A DNA stretch of 48,720 nt, taken from contig JAILFZ010000120.1 in NCBI GenBank assembly GCA_024697295.1, positions 1-48,720 on the forward strand, given 5' to 3'. Positions 20,336 through 28,961 of this stretch are shown here, piece after piece. The stretch comes from Treponema sp. Its GTDB lineage: Bacteria > Spirochaetota > Spirochaetia > Treponematales > Treponemataceae. The first letter of the stretch is position 1. Each line of letters starts with the position of its first letter. The notes below the pieces were generated by a model. The model made no database searches. It was given only the letters and a program-made list of their open reading frames with translations, and was not told where the DNA came from. A program made the position numbers and the translations under genes.

Positions 20336-21451
20336 TTACTCACAAACTTGAATATGTTCAAACGCATTGCGAATCACTTTCATGCGCATAAACTGTTCCT
20401 GCAGGGGGCGGTCATTTGCAATATCCTGCGGAAAAGAAAACTGTCCGTTACTCAAAACGAATTTTAATTTTGCGTCCTGTACACGGTAATAAATCGTCAT
20501 AATCTGATGATAAGTTAAATTATTGAATAAACCGAGGTTTACGCCCCAGCGCAACCCTGAGACAATTGAAAGTGCCTCGCGGTTGGTACACAGGTATCCG
20601 ATTTTTGTGCTTGCAAAACACTTGAAGATTATGTCCTTTGCCCGTGTCATGTGTTTTTGAATGATAATTTTGCGGCTCTCAAGTTCAGTCTGAATGATTA
20701 AGTTGAGGGCCTCGGCAAATAGATTGCGTTGTTCTGCTTCGTTTCCGACACTGCTTATAGTCGTAGACGCGATAAAGAATGAGCCTGCGCTAAAGCCGAA
20801 TTTTGAATCTGAGTTTGGACCGAATCCGTATTTGAGTTCAATATTTTTTTTCTGAAGGCCCTCTACAAGGGCCGGCAACTGTTCAAGAAAGGCCGTGGAA
20901 GGCAGATGAACCATAGCGGTTAGTTTGAGTCCGGTTCCGCTGTCTTTTATATTTGAAGTTAAATAGCCGTATTCGGTGCTGGCCGCAAACTGAAGGTACT
21001 GCTGGAGTTCAAGGTCAGCTTCGTGGCATTTTTTATAGGCACCTTCAATATCAAGGCCCGCATTCGTACAGGAAATTCTGATATGGTCCCGGTCGTTTAC
21101 GGTTGCGATAAAGCCCATGTTGGATTTGTTGCCGTCAAGGCACTGAACGATTCCGCCGGCCGGTGCGTTGTTTACGGACTCTTTTATCATTCCTCGTTCC
21201 ATAAAAAGATTAAAGCCGAGCGTCATCAGGCTTGGAATTGAATTTGTCTGATAAAAGTCAGCCTTTTTTGCGAAGGCGTCAAAGACAAGTGTCTGAACCC
21301 TGACTGCATCTTCAGTTTTTATTTTCTGAGGAAAAGGAAAATCTGCGAGATTTCTGACAAGTCTTGCCCTGGTAGAAACAACTACATCGTCAAAATTACC
21401 CTTGTAGCTGTACCATTCAAAAAGGTTGTCAGTAAGATTGAGTTCCGACAG
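20336..21451 (-). CDS. mcsB: ATP:guanido phosphotransferase-family protein (McsB-like); atypical start, divergent active site
   Basis: The track ORF (20336-21226) continues in frame upstream: LSELNLTDNLFEWYSYKGNFDDVVVSTRARLVRNLADFPFPQKIKTEDAVRVQTLVFDAFAKKADFYQTNSIPSLMTLG. GGAGG at 21458-21462 precedes ATT-ATT-CTG. CTG at 21451-21449 is the best-spaced candidate start. Confidence 0.85.
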   Translation of the reverse strand: MSELNLTDNLFEWYSYKGNFDDVVVSTRARLVRNLADFPFPQKIKTEDAVRVQTLVFDAFAKKADFYQTNSIPSLMTLGFNLFMERGMIKESVNNAPAGGIVQCLDGNKSNMGFIATVNDRDHIRISCTNAGLDIEGAYKKCHEADLELQQYLQFAASTEYGYLTSNIKDSGTGLKLTAMVHLPSTAFLEQLPALVEGLQKKNIELKYGFGPNSDSKFGFSAGSFFIASTTISSVGNEAEQRNLFAEALNLIIQTELESRKIIIQKHMTRAKDIIFKCFASTKIGYLCTNREALSIVSGLRWGVNLGLFNNLTYHQIMTIYYRVQDAKLKFVLSNGQFSFPQDIANDRPLQEQFMRMKVIRNAFEHIQVCE

Positions 21452-21489
21452 AATAATCCTCCATTAAAAAGCGGCGCTGCAGGGACTTT

Positions 21490-21828
21490 TTAGCATACAT
21501 CGTCACTGCCCTGAACAGGAGACTTTTCTATGGCTCTGAGATAGTCACGGTAAAAGGCTGCTTTTTCGTAGTCTTCGTTTTTTAAAGACTCCTGCAGCTT
21601 GTTCTGAATCAGAATTCTGTCTGTCAGAACATTTCTAAAGCGAGGAAGTTTTTTTGGCAGCTGTCCGGTATAAGTTGAATTTACACCAAAGTCTTTAAGG
21701 ATATCCCTGATGTATGAATCAAAACTTGCATAGCATTCGGGGCATCCGGCTTTTAAAGTACTTTTTATTGAATTGAGGCTTGTTCCGCAAACGGGACAAA
21801 CGAGATTTTCTTCATAATTCATAAACAC
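21490..21828 (-). CDS. mcsA: McsA-like zinc-finger protein with UvrB/UvrC motif (short form)
   Basis: 112 aa; CPVC...CPEC pair and C-terminal LQESLKNEDYEKAAFYRDYLRAIE; adjacent to mcsB and clpC. Confidence 0.8.
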   Translation of the reverse strand: MFMNYEENLVCPVCGTSLNSIKSTLKAGCPECYASFDSYIRDILKDFGVNSTYTGQLPKKLPRFRNVLTDRILIQNKLQESLKNEDYEKAAFYRDYLRAIEKSPVQGSDDVC

Positions 21829-21856
21829 CCCCTCATAAACAGTATAACTTTAAAAA

Positions 21857-23176
21857 CTAAACTTTGCGAAGAGTTTCGTTAGGTTTTTCTTTACCGGCCT
21901 TAATCGAAGGCAGAGCGCTGACAACAAGGGACAAAATCAAAGTACCTGTCCCGATTATAATCAGCTCCGTCAGCGGAATTGAAAGCGGAATTTTCTGCAG
22001 ATAGAAAGCCGGATCCAGCAGATGGAACTGACCGTCATAGGTTCCGAATCCTAGTAAAAGATACACAAATTCAATTAAAAAGTTAAATACTTTTTCAAAA
22101 AAACTTATTATATAATCAAAATTTACAGCCGCAAGAAGTCCGACAGGAATTCCGACAAACACTCCGAGGGAACCTGTAATGAGGCCTGTAATCAAAAATG
22201 CAACCGTAATACCGTTTGATGTTGCTCCAAGGCTTTTCAAAATTGCAATTTCCTTACGCCTCTCCATTACAAGCATTACAAGTGCGCTTGAAATATTTAC
22301 GCTTGCAACAAGAACAATCAAAAGCATGATAAACAAGAGCATCATCTGGGTTGAAGAAAAGTTTTCGTATTGAACTGTATTCAATTCTTTCCAGCGGTAG
22401 ACTCTTGTAAAGTTCGGGACTTCCCTTTCAACAAGAGAAAGTGTTTTTTCAAGTTCATAAGAAAAGGCGTCCTTGGTTTCGATTCCAATCATTATCTGAC
22501 TGCTTCGAAGCGGCAGAATTGTATACGCCTTCTCCAGAGGAATAAAAAACCACAGCGAGTCAAGTTCCTGGTAGCCTGAAGAAACAGTTGCCGTTACATT
22601 AAACTTTGTAATTTTTGGAATTACCTTTCCCGACGGAAGCTGTCTTGTGCTGATTAACCTAATGTCGTCACCGACCTTTACATTCAGGTCAGAAGCGAGT
22701 TTTTTTCCAATTACCGCATTATTCGGTTTTGTTAAATCAGGAGTTCCTTCGCACTCAAAAAAGTCGCGGAATGAAGGATTTTTTGTAAAAATATCGGCCG
22801 TTACTCCGCGCACCTGGGCTCCGCTCCTGCCTTTTTTGCCGGCTGCAAGTGCAACCGAAGAAATCTCAGGATAAACATTTACTACACCATCAACTTTACA
22901 AAGTGACTTTGATAATTCAACCAGAGAAACTGAACTTTTTGCTTCATCTATGTCAGGATGCAGAACACAGCACAGATGCGAACTTGAAAGACCAATCATG
23001 CGGTCAGTCATGCCCTTAATCATTCCGTTTGATACAGTCAAAACCATAACAAGCGGTACAAGGCTTATTGCGATACACAAAAATGCACCGACAAGGCTTC
23101 TTCTTGCGTTGGATTTTTTACCGGTTCGGGGAAAAAGCATTCTGAAAGCAAAAAGCGAAGATGCCTTAAAATTCAT
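21857..23176 (-). CDS. lolE: LolC/LolE-family lipoprotein-releasing ABC permease (FtsX-like)
   Basis: MNFKASSLFAFRMLFPRTGKKSNARRSLVGAFLCIAISLVPLVMVLTVSNGMIKGM; C-terminal FtsX MERRKEIAILKSLGATSNGI. Start moved to the internal MNFKA. LolC versus LolE naming is arbitrary. Confidence 0.85.
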   Translation of the reverse strand: MNFKASSLFAFRMLFPRTGKKSNARRSLVGAFLCIAISLVPLVMVLTVSNGMIKGMTDRMIGLSSSHLCCVLHPDIDEAKSSVSLVELSKSLCKVDGVVNVYPEISSVALAAGKKGRSGAQVRGVTADIFTKNPSFRDFFECEGTPDLTKPNNAVIGKKLASDLNVKVGDDIRLISTRQLPSGKVIPKITKFNVTATVSSGYQELDSLWFFIPLEKAYTILPLRSSQIMIGIETKDAFSYELEKTLSLVEREVPNFTRVYRWKELNTVQYENFSSTQMMLLFIMLLIVLVASVNISSALVMLVMERRKEIAILKSLGATSNGITVAFLITGLITGSLGVFVGIPVGLLAAVNFDYIISFFEKVFNFLIEFVYLLLGFGTYDGQFHLLDPAFYLQKIPLSIPLTELIIIGTGTLILSLVVSALPSIKAGKEKPNETLRKV

Positions 23177-23846
23177 TAAGCCTGCCTTCCTTGATTGAAT
23201 AAATCTTATCTCCCTTTGAGGCAAGGTTCATATCGTGGGTTACTAAAAGTAAAGTTTTCTGATATTTATCGGCCATGGAAAAAAGAAGATCACCAATCAT
23301 TACGGCGTTAGCCGGGTCGAGGTTTCCTGTCGGTTCGTCGGCAAGGATAACTTCAGGGTCGTTGATTAAAGCACGGGCAACGGCAACCCTCTGACGCTCA
23401 CCGCCGGAAAGCTCTGACGGAAGGTGATTTATTCGCGAAGAAAGTCCTACATCGTCCAGAAGTTTTAGGGCCTTTTCTTCTGCCTCTTTTTTATTTAAAC
23501 CTGCCATAAAAGCCGGCAGATATACGTTTTCTAAAGCGGTAAAATCTTTTAAAAGATAATGGAACTGAAAGATGAGTCCCAGAAACCTGTTTCTGTATTC
23601 GGCCGCGTCTTCTTCGTCCATTTGTCCTACATTGTAAGGACCTACGATAATTGAACCGGCAGTCGCGTTATCAAGGGCACCAACGACGTTCAAAAAGGTA
23701 CTTTTACCGCTTCCGCTTTCGCCTGCGATTACGATTTTTTTACCTTTTTCGATATCAATGCTCAAATCATTGAGGATTGTAAGGGATTCGCTTTCTGTCC
23801 TGTAGGTTTTGCGTAAATCTTTTATAGAAATAATAACATCACTCAT
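23166..23846 (-). CDS. lolD: Lipoprotein-releasing ABC transporter ATPase
   Basis: 226 aa; Walker A GESGSGKST, signature LSGGERQRVAVARAL, Walker B VILADEPTGNLD; flanked by two LolC/E permeases. Confidence 0.95.
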   Translation of the reverse strand: MSDVIISIKDLRKTYRTESESLTILNDLSIDIEKGKKIVIAGESGSGKSTFLNVVGALDNATAGSIIVGPYNVGQMDEEDAAEYRNRFLGLIFQFHYLLKDFTALENVYLPAFMAGLNKKEAEEKALKLLDDVGLSSRINHLPSELSGGERQRVAVARALINDPEVILADEPTGNLDPANAVMIGDLLFSMADKYQKTLLLVTHDMNLASKGDKIYSIKEGRLNEF

Positions 23847-25161
23847 CTCTCATAACCTCCGAAACTGTAAGTTTGAGTACATTTTTGCTTGCAGCATAAC
23901 TTGCAAAAAGCGCAGAAAAAACTCCAAAAACAGTTATCAAAAGAACTTCTCCCACAAAGATTCTTGGGGGGATATTTGCATAAAACATATAAGTTGAATT
24001 AGGTCTGACAAAGTGCGCGTCAGAAGGATTAAGCAATTTGAGCATAAAAACCTGACCGTAGTATACAATATCAGACATTATAATAAATATTCTAGGCATT
24101 TGTATGCTGAGCAAAAGCCCTAGAGCAAGTCCGGGTAAGCCCCCCCTTACTCCGGTTAAAAAGCCCTGTGTAATGAATATCGATTGAATCAGATTTTTCT
24201 TTCCGCCGTAGGCGCTCAAAACCGCAATTTCTTCACGTTTTTCAAAAACCATTCGGCGCATGCCGTTAAAGATGTTTATTGCTACAACGATAAAAATTAT
24301 AAGTACCAAAAGAAGAAGCATATTCTTTTCTATTTTGAGGGTACTGAAAAAAGATTTATTGTATTCTTTCCAGGACTCAAAATGTAAGTCAGGAAAATCA
24401 ATTTTGAGCTGCCCGATCACCTTTGAATCCAGCTCTGTCTTTTTAAGCTTGAGTCCGTAAATCAGTTTTGCGTCCTTACCAAGATACCGTGCCCCGTCAT
24501 CCAGGCTTATAAAAGCAAAGCTTGAATTAATATCAGCATAACCTGTTCTGACCATACCGGTTACTGTAAACTTTCTGTCGCCGGATAAAAGTTCAACATC
24601 GTTACCGCCGGAAAGCGCAAAAAGATTAACTTCCCTGCCTATGGTAACGCCAAGTCTTCGGGCAAGCTCAGTTCCAAGGACTATGGAGTCATTTTCCTCC
24701 AGATTAAACTCACCTGCCCAGATCTTGGCTTCTTTTTTAAAACCTTTGTCGCGTTCCATCATGTTTTTAGGGACAGCACGGATAAGGCAGGCCGCCTGGC
24801 TTGTACGCGCTCCCGTCATCAACGACTGGGCTTCGTAAAACGGACTTGCACTGACAATCAGCTCCTGTTTATCGCAGTACTCCTGAAAGTCAACTGCACT
24901 TTCCATGGTAAGCCCTTCTGCGCGTATATGGTATGAAGATACTTCCATAATCGAATCAATAAAGCTCATCTGAAAGCCGTTCATTACGGAAATAACCGTT
25001 ATCAAGGTCATTACACCGAGGCAGATTCCAAGGGATGCGAGGAAGGCGTTTATCTTAGAGCGTCCGGTCCGGTCAACACGGGCAAAACGGCGCGACACAA
25101 AGAGAACCCATTTGAAATTTGAAATAAGATTATTCTTCAAGTGCTTCATCCTTTGCTTCAT
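23839..25161 (-). CDS. lolC: LolC/LolE-family lipoprotein-releasing ABC permease (FtsX-like)
   Basis: 440 aa; FVSRRFARVDRTGRSKINAFLASLGICLGVMTLITVISVMNGFQ; C-terminal MVFEKREEIAVLSAYGGKK. Start may be the second ATG (MKHLKNN). Confidence 0.85.
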   Translation of the reverse strand: MKQRMKHLKNNLISNFKWVLFVSRRFARVDRTGRSKINAFLASLGICLGVMTLITVISVMNGFQMSFIDSIMEVSSYHIRAEGLTMESAVDFQEYCDKQELIVSASPFYEAQSLMTGARTSQAACLIRAVPKNMMERDKGFKKEAKIWAGEFNLEENDSIVLGTELARRLGVTIGREVNLFALSGGNDVELLSGDRKFTVTGMVRTGYADINSSFAFISLDDGARYLGKDAKLIYGLKLKKTELDSKVIGQLKIDFPDLHFESWKEYNKSFFSTLKIEKNMLLLLVLIIFIVVAINIFNGMRRMVFEKREEIAVLSAYGGKKNLIQSIFITQGFLTGVRGGLPGLALGLLLSIQMPRIFIIMSDIVYYGQVFMLKLLNPSDAHFVRPNSTYMFYANIPPRIFVGEVLLITVFGVFSALFASYAASKNVLKLTVSEVMRDE

Positions 25162-26446
25162 CCTCCTCTGATGTCTCCTTTGGCTCCTCCGGTTCAGCCG
25201 TCTCCTCCGTCACAGTTGCTTCCGAAGGCTTATCAAAGGTCTTTCGTCTCAATTCAACACCGTTTGAGTAAATAACTTCCAGCGTTTTAAAACCGTCTTC
25301 ATATTGTGTCAAAACAGAAAAACTGCTGTCAAAATAAAGGGTTTCATTATAAGAAGTCTGGCTTGTATATTCGGTTTTTACGCGGAGTTTGTTTTCTTCG
25401 TAGTAATAAGTGTCAGGATTTTCTGACATTTTATCATACTGATACTCGTATTTTTTGAAGGAAACTTCTTTCTTTTTGAAATTTTCATCAGTAAATGTAT
25501 AGGTCTCCGAATTGAATTCAACAAGCCGGTTCTTCTCATCATAAACCCATTCCTTTTTAAACAAAGGAACTTCCCGGTATTCAATCGGTTTGTTGTTTTC
25601 GATTTCTTTCGGGGTACGGCTTATTTCTTTGTAAACAACAGCATTTGATAAAACGGGCTTTTTAATTGAATTATATTCAATTTGAGTCTGAGTCATGTCT
25701 TCTTTATTTTCTTCAGTCGTGCTCTTAAGTTTCTGTTCCCCGTCATAAAAGTATTCAATGCTTTTTTTGAGTTTTAACTGGCTGGTCTTGGCAGGATTGT
25801 TGTAAATCTCTTTTTTTGAAAGGTTCCAGTTAGTATCGTAGAACTCGCGCGTAACCTTGTCGTCTGCCGCATTTACAAACACATTAAAATCATTAAATGT
25901 CTGAAAACTTACCTGCTCGCCGTCAAAACTAAATTTTCTTAAGCCACCTTCCCTGTCGACATTTATAACTTCAACAGGCTCTTTTGATTTACTTTCTTCA
26001 GGATTTTCGCTTCCATCAGAACCTTCCAGCATGGAAAGAATGTCGGTTCCGTCGGCAAAGTCCTTCTGATTCTGTGAGTTCCAGTAAAGAAGAATTACAT
26101 CGATTTGAGAAAGGGTTTCTTTGGGAGCAACAATTAAATCGTCAGCCTCACACACCGATTCAATTACCCCGATTTTTTGAGGATAAATAAATTCATACAG
26201 ACGCCTGCAACCGTTTTCCGTAATAAAAGGAATCATCAAAAAAACGGCGCCCTCTTTTGTAAGCGGACGGAATTGTTCAAGGGAGGAATCTTTGTAAATG
26301 CCTGTAACAGTGCCGCAGGTAAGTTCAAAAAAGAATTCCGACAGAGGTCCTGGAGTAAATTCAAACGAATAAGAGAAAACTTTAGCTGTAAAAACAAAAA
26401 AACATGCGCATAAAAGCGCAGTAATTTTTGACTTTTTATCTGCCAA
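25130..26446 (-). CDS. Secreted/exported protein of unknown function with acidic C-terminus
   Basis: 438 aa; N-terminal signal-like segment ITALLCACFFVFTAKVFSYS; C-term TAEPEEPKETSEEDEAKDEALEE; overlaps the permease start. Confidence 0.6.
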   Translation of the reverse strand: MADKKSKITALLCACFFVFTAKVFSYSFEFTPGPLSEFFFELTCGTVTGIYKDSSLEQFRPLTKEGAVFLMIPFITENGCRRLYEFIYPQKIGVIESVCEADDLIVAPKETLSQIDVILLYWNSQNQKDFADGTDILSMLEGSDGSENPEESKSKEPVEVINVDREGGLRKFSFDGEQVSFQTFNDFNVFVNAADDKVTREFYDTNWNLSKKEIYNNPAKTSQLKLKKSIEYFYDGEQKLKSTTEENKEDMTQTQIEYNSIKKPVLSNAVVYKEISRTPKEIENNKPIEYREVPLFKKEWVYDEKNRLVEFNSETYTFTDENFKKKEVSFKKYEYQYDKMSENPDTYYYEENKLRVKTEYTSQTSYNETLYFDSSFSVLTQYEDGFKTLEVIYSNGVELRRKTFDKPSEATVTEETAEPEEPKETSEEDEAKDEALEE

Positions 26447-26448
26447 TT

Positions 26449-27315
26449 TTACCGTCCAAGGAAAGTTTTTGTGTATTCAACAGGATCAAAAAGCTTGATG
26501 TCAGGATATTTTTCGCCTGTGCAGACAAATGCTGCGGGTATTTTTAATTCATTATAAATTGAATAAATCATTCCGCCCTTTGCAGTTGAGTCATATTTGG
26601 TAATTACAAGTCCATCAAGGCCTACCGCTTCGTTAAAAACTTCTGCCTGACGCACTGCGTTCTGACCGGTTGTTCCGTCGATTACGAGGATTTTTTTATA
26701 ACAGCCCTCATCCGCCTTCTGCTGTGCAATTTTATCGATTTTCTGGAGTTCTTTTACAAGGTTTTCTTTATTGTGCAGACGTCCTGCAGTATCGGCTATT
26801 ACGAGGCCGCCGCCATTTGCACGGCACGCATCTGCTGCGTCAAAAACGACTGCACTCGGGTCACTTCCATGCTGGTGGGCAACAACGCGAATATCGAGGT
26901 TACGTCCGTGCATCTGGAGCTGTTCTTCTGCCGCAGCACGGAATGTGTCAGCGGCCGCCATAATTACATTGTTTCCCTTTTCTTTGTAATAATTTGCAAT
27001 CTTTGCCGCAGAAGTCGTCTTTCCAACGCCGTTTACACCAAGGAGCATGTAAATATTTGTCTTGCCTTCAACCGGAGTAAAAGCAACAGGCTTTGCCATT
27101 TCAAGAAGTTTTTCTTCGAGAAGGTCAACGATTTTTTCCTGGTCGGTAATTTTCTGTTGTTTACAGTTTTCTTCAAGTTCATCAGAAATTGAAAAGGCAA
27201 GTTTTGCTCCTACATCTCCTTCAACGAGAATATCTGTCATGTCTTCAAATAATTCTGAGTCGATTTTTGAAGAACTGAATAATTCTTTTAATTTATTTGC
27301 AAAAAATCCTGCCAT
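26449..27315 (-). CDS. ftsY: Signal recognition particle receptor FtsY
   Basis: 288 aa; GVNGVGKTTSAAKIANYYKEKGNNVIMAAADTFRAAAEEQL, DTAGRLHNKENLVKEL, TKYDSTAKGG. Confidence 0.96.
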   Translation of the reverse strand: MAGFFANKLKELFSSSKIDSELFEDMTDILVEGDVGAKLAFSISDELEENCKQQKITDQEKIVDLLEEKLLEMAKPVAFTPVEGKTNIYMLLGVNGVGKTTSAAKIANYYKEKGNNVIMAAADTFRAAAEEQLQMHGRNLDIRVVAHQHGSDPSAVVFDAADACRANGGGLVIADTAGRLHNKENLVKELQKIDKIAQQKADEGCYKKILVIDGTTGQNAVRQAEVFNEAVGLDGLVITKYDSTAKGGMIYSIYNELKIPAAFVCTGEKYPDIKLFDPVEYTKTFLGR

Positions 27316-27335
27316 TTGATTCTCCTTAAAAAAAA

Positions 27336-28961
27336 TTACTTGGATGTAATGTTTTTTATCTCACCATCTTTATATGATTTATCTATTTTTGCACCTGCCG
27401 GCAAAACTTCGTTTGCGGCAAAGAGATATCTTACCATTTCAAAAACAAACCAGCCGCCGGCCACACAGGAAACTCCGATTGAAGCGTATGCGCGTTTCTG
27501 CCAGCTGAGGGCGTTGTCATAAGTTCCACGGTCTGCGTTGTAGGCATTTGTGGCCGAATTAAAGTTTCCGACACAGAAAAAAGTTGCCGGCAGCGAACAA
27601 ATCAACGCACTGTAAGCCGTGTACATTCTTCTGCGCCTTTTATCAATATTTTTTGCGCGGTCGTATGGTTTTGCGTTTACAAGAAGATTACTGCCGTCTT
27701 TTGCAATACTTTCAGGAATAAGGATAAATGCACTTTCATTATCTTCTGTCCGCGTAAACTTACCGAGAATTGTCTTTCCGTTTACAGAAGCAGACGCATA
27801 CATATTCTGTCCGTCGACAGGAGCACTTTCATTACCGTTAAAGTAAAAAATACCGTCTTTGAGTTTTTTGAGGCGGATATTCAAAGTTCCGCTTACAAGA
27901 GGTTTTAGAGTGGTTTTTACTGTAAAAAGTTCTTCGCCGGAAAACTGGTATGTAATCGACTGGCTGTCATAGTTTTTTGCACCGATTGTAATTGAATGAA
28001 TTCCTGCATCTATGATTAAGTCCTTTTTTGAAGGAATCACAACTCCATCAACGCTGACAACAGCGTTTTGGGCTGCTTCTTCAGGCTTAATGTCAAAACG
28101 GATTCTGACAGGCAGTGAGTTTGCAATTTTTGGTGTTAAGTTTCTGACAATTGACTGTGCAATTGCAATCAGGTCAGATGTATTGCCGACCTCTGTGACT
28201 GTTCCCGTGCATTTTGCCCCTGGAAAAACATAAAGATTTACCGTAACCGAAGCATAATCGCCAAAAATAAGAATATCTCCTGTTAAAAGCCCGTTGATTT
28301 TGGCGTTTGTAACTTCCTTTTCAAAGTTATAACTTAAAATTCCTTCATTTTTTGCTTTATCTGACGGCGAAAACAGGGCCGAACTGTCATTTTTATACAG
28401 GCTCACGTTCTCAGAAACAGGCTTATCTTCTTCTTCACGAAAGAAAGGAAACGGAAACTGAGCGAACCCGTGTTTTTCTTCTTCCTTTTCATCATCTTTT
28501 GGAGGATCTATCTTTTTCTGGTATTTTTTGGTAATTTCATCCTTTTTCAAGAGGTTTTCGTCGATTTTTGCCTTTATTTCTGCTATTTTTTCTTCACTTT
28601 CGATAATTGCTTTTCTTAAAGCGCGGGGATTGTCCTTTGAAAGAACAAGGGCATCTCGTGTTTTGTTTTCTTTTGAAAGCTGTAAAAAAAGTGAAAGGCG
28701 CTGAGTTTGAAGTTCATAAAGCTGTCTGTCAAGATCTTCCTGTGGAGAAATCAGGCGCAGTGAGTTGTCGGCAATCTGCTCAAGAATGAGCTGAGGCAAA
28801 ACCTGAGTGATTTTTGATTTTGAATCAGACTTTTCCTGCTGCTTGTACGAAAACTCCATACTGCCCAGAGTCCAGCCTGAAGCCGTAGTTGTTGCAGAAT
28901 ATGCAGAACAGCAGAAAGAGAAAATCAAACTCAAAAAAAACAATCTGACAGAGTGCTTCAT
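27336..28961 (-). CDS. Exported protein with PEGA-like repeats, unknown function
   Basis: 541 aa; signal peptide, coiled-coil part, PEGA-like VVSVDGVVIPSKKDLIIDAGIHSITIGAKNYDSQSITYQFSGEE. Confidence 0.6.
   Translation of the reverse strand: MKHSVRLFFLSLIFSFCCSAYSATTTASGWTLGSMEFSYKQQEKSDSKSKITQVLPQLILEQIADNSLRLISPQEDLDRQLYELQTQRLSLFLQLSKENKTRDALVLSKDNPRALRKAIIESEEKIAEIKAKIDENLLKKDEITKKYQKKIDPPKDDEKEEEKHGFAQFPFPFFREEEDKPVSENVSLYKNDSSALFSPSDKAKNEGILSYNFEKEVTNAKINGLLTGDILIFGDYASVTVNLYVFPGAKCTGTVTEVGNTSDLIAIAQSIVRNLTPKIANSLPVRIRFDIKPEEAAQNAVVSVDGVVIPSKKDLIIDAGIHSITIGAKNYDSQSITYQFSGEELFTVKTTLKPLVSGTLNIRLKKLKDGIFYFNGNESAPVDGQNMYASASVNGKTILGKFTRTEDNESAFILIPESIAKDGSNLLVNAKPYDRAKNIDKRRRRMYTAYSALICSLPATFFCVGNFNSATNAYNADRGTYDNALSWQKRAYASIGVSCVAGGWFVFEMVRYLFAANEVLPAGAKIDKSYKDGEIKNITSK

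Noticed and set aside
19915-20391. 158-aa plus-strand ORF antisense to clpC/mcsB
   Set aside because: Shadow ORF; composition typical of the reverse complement of a coding sequence.
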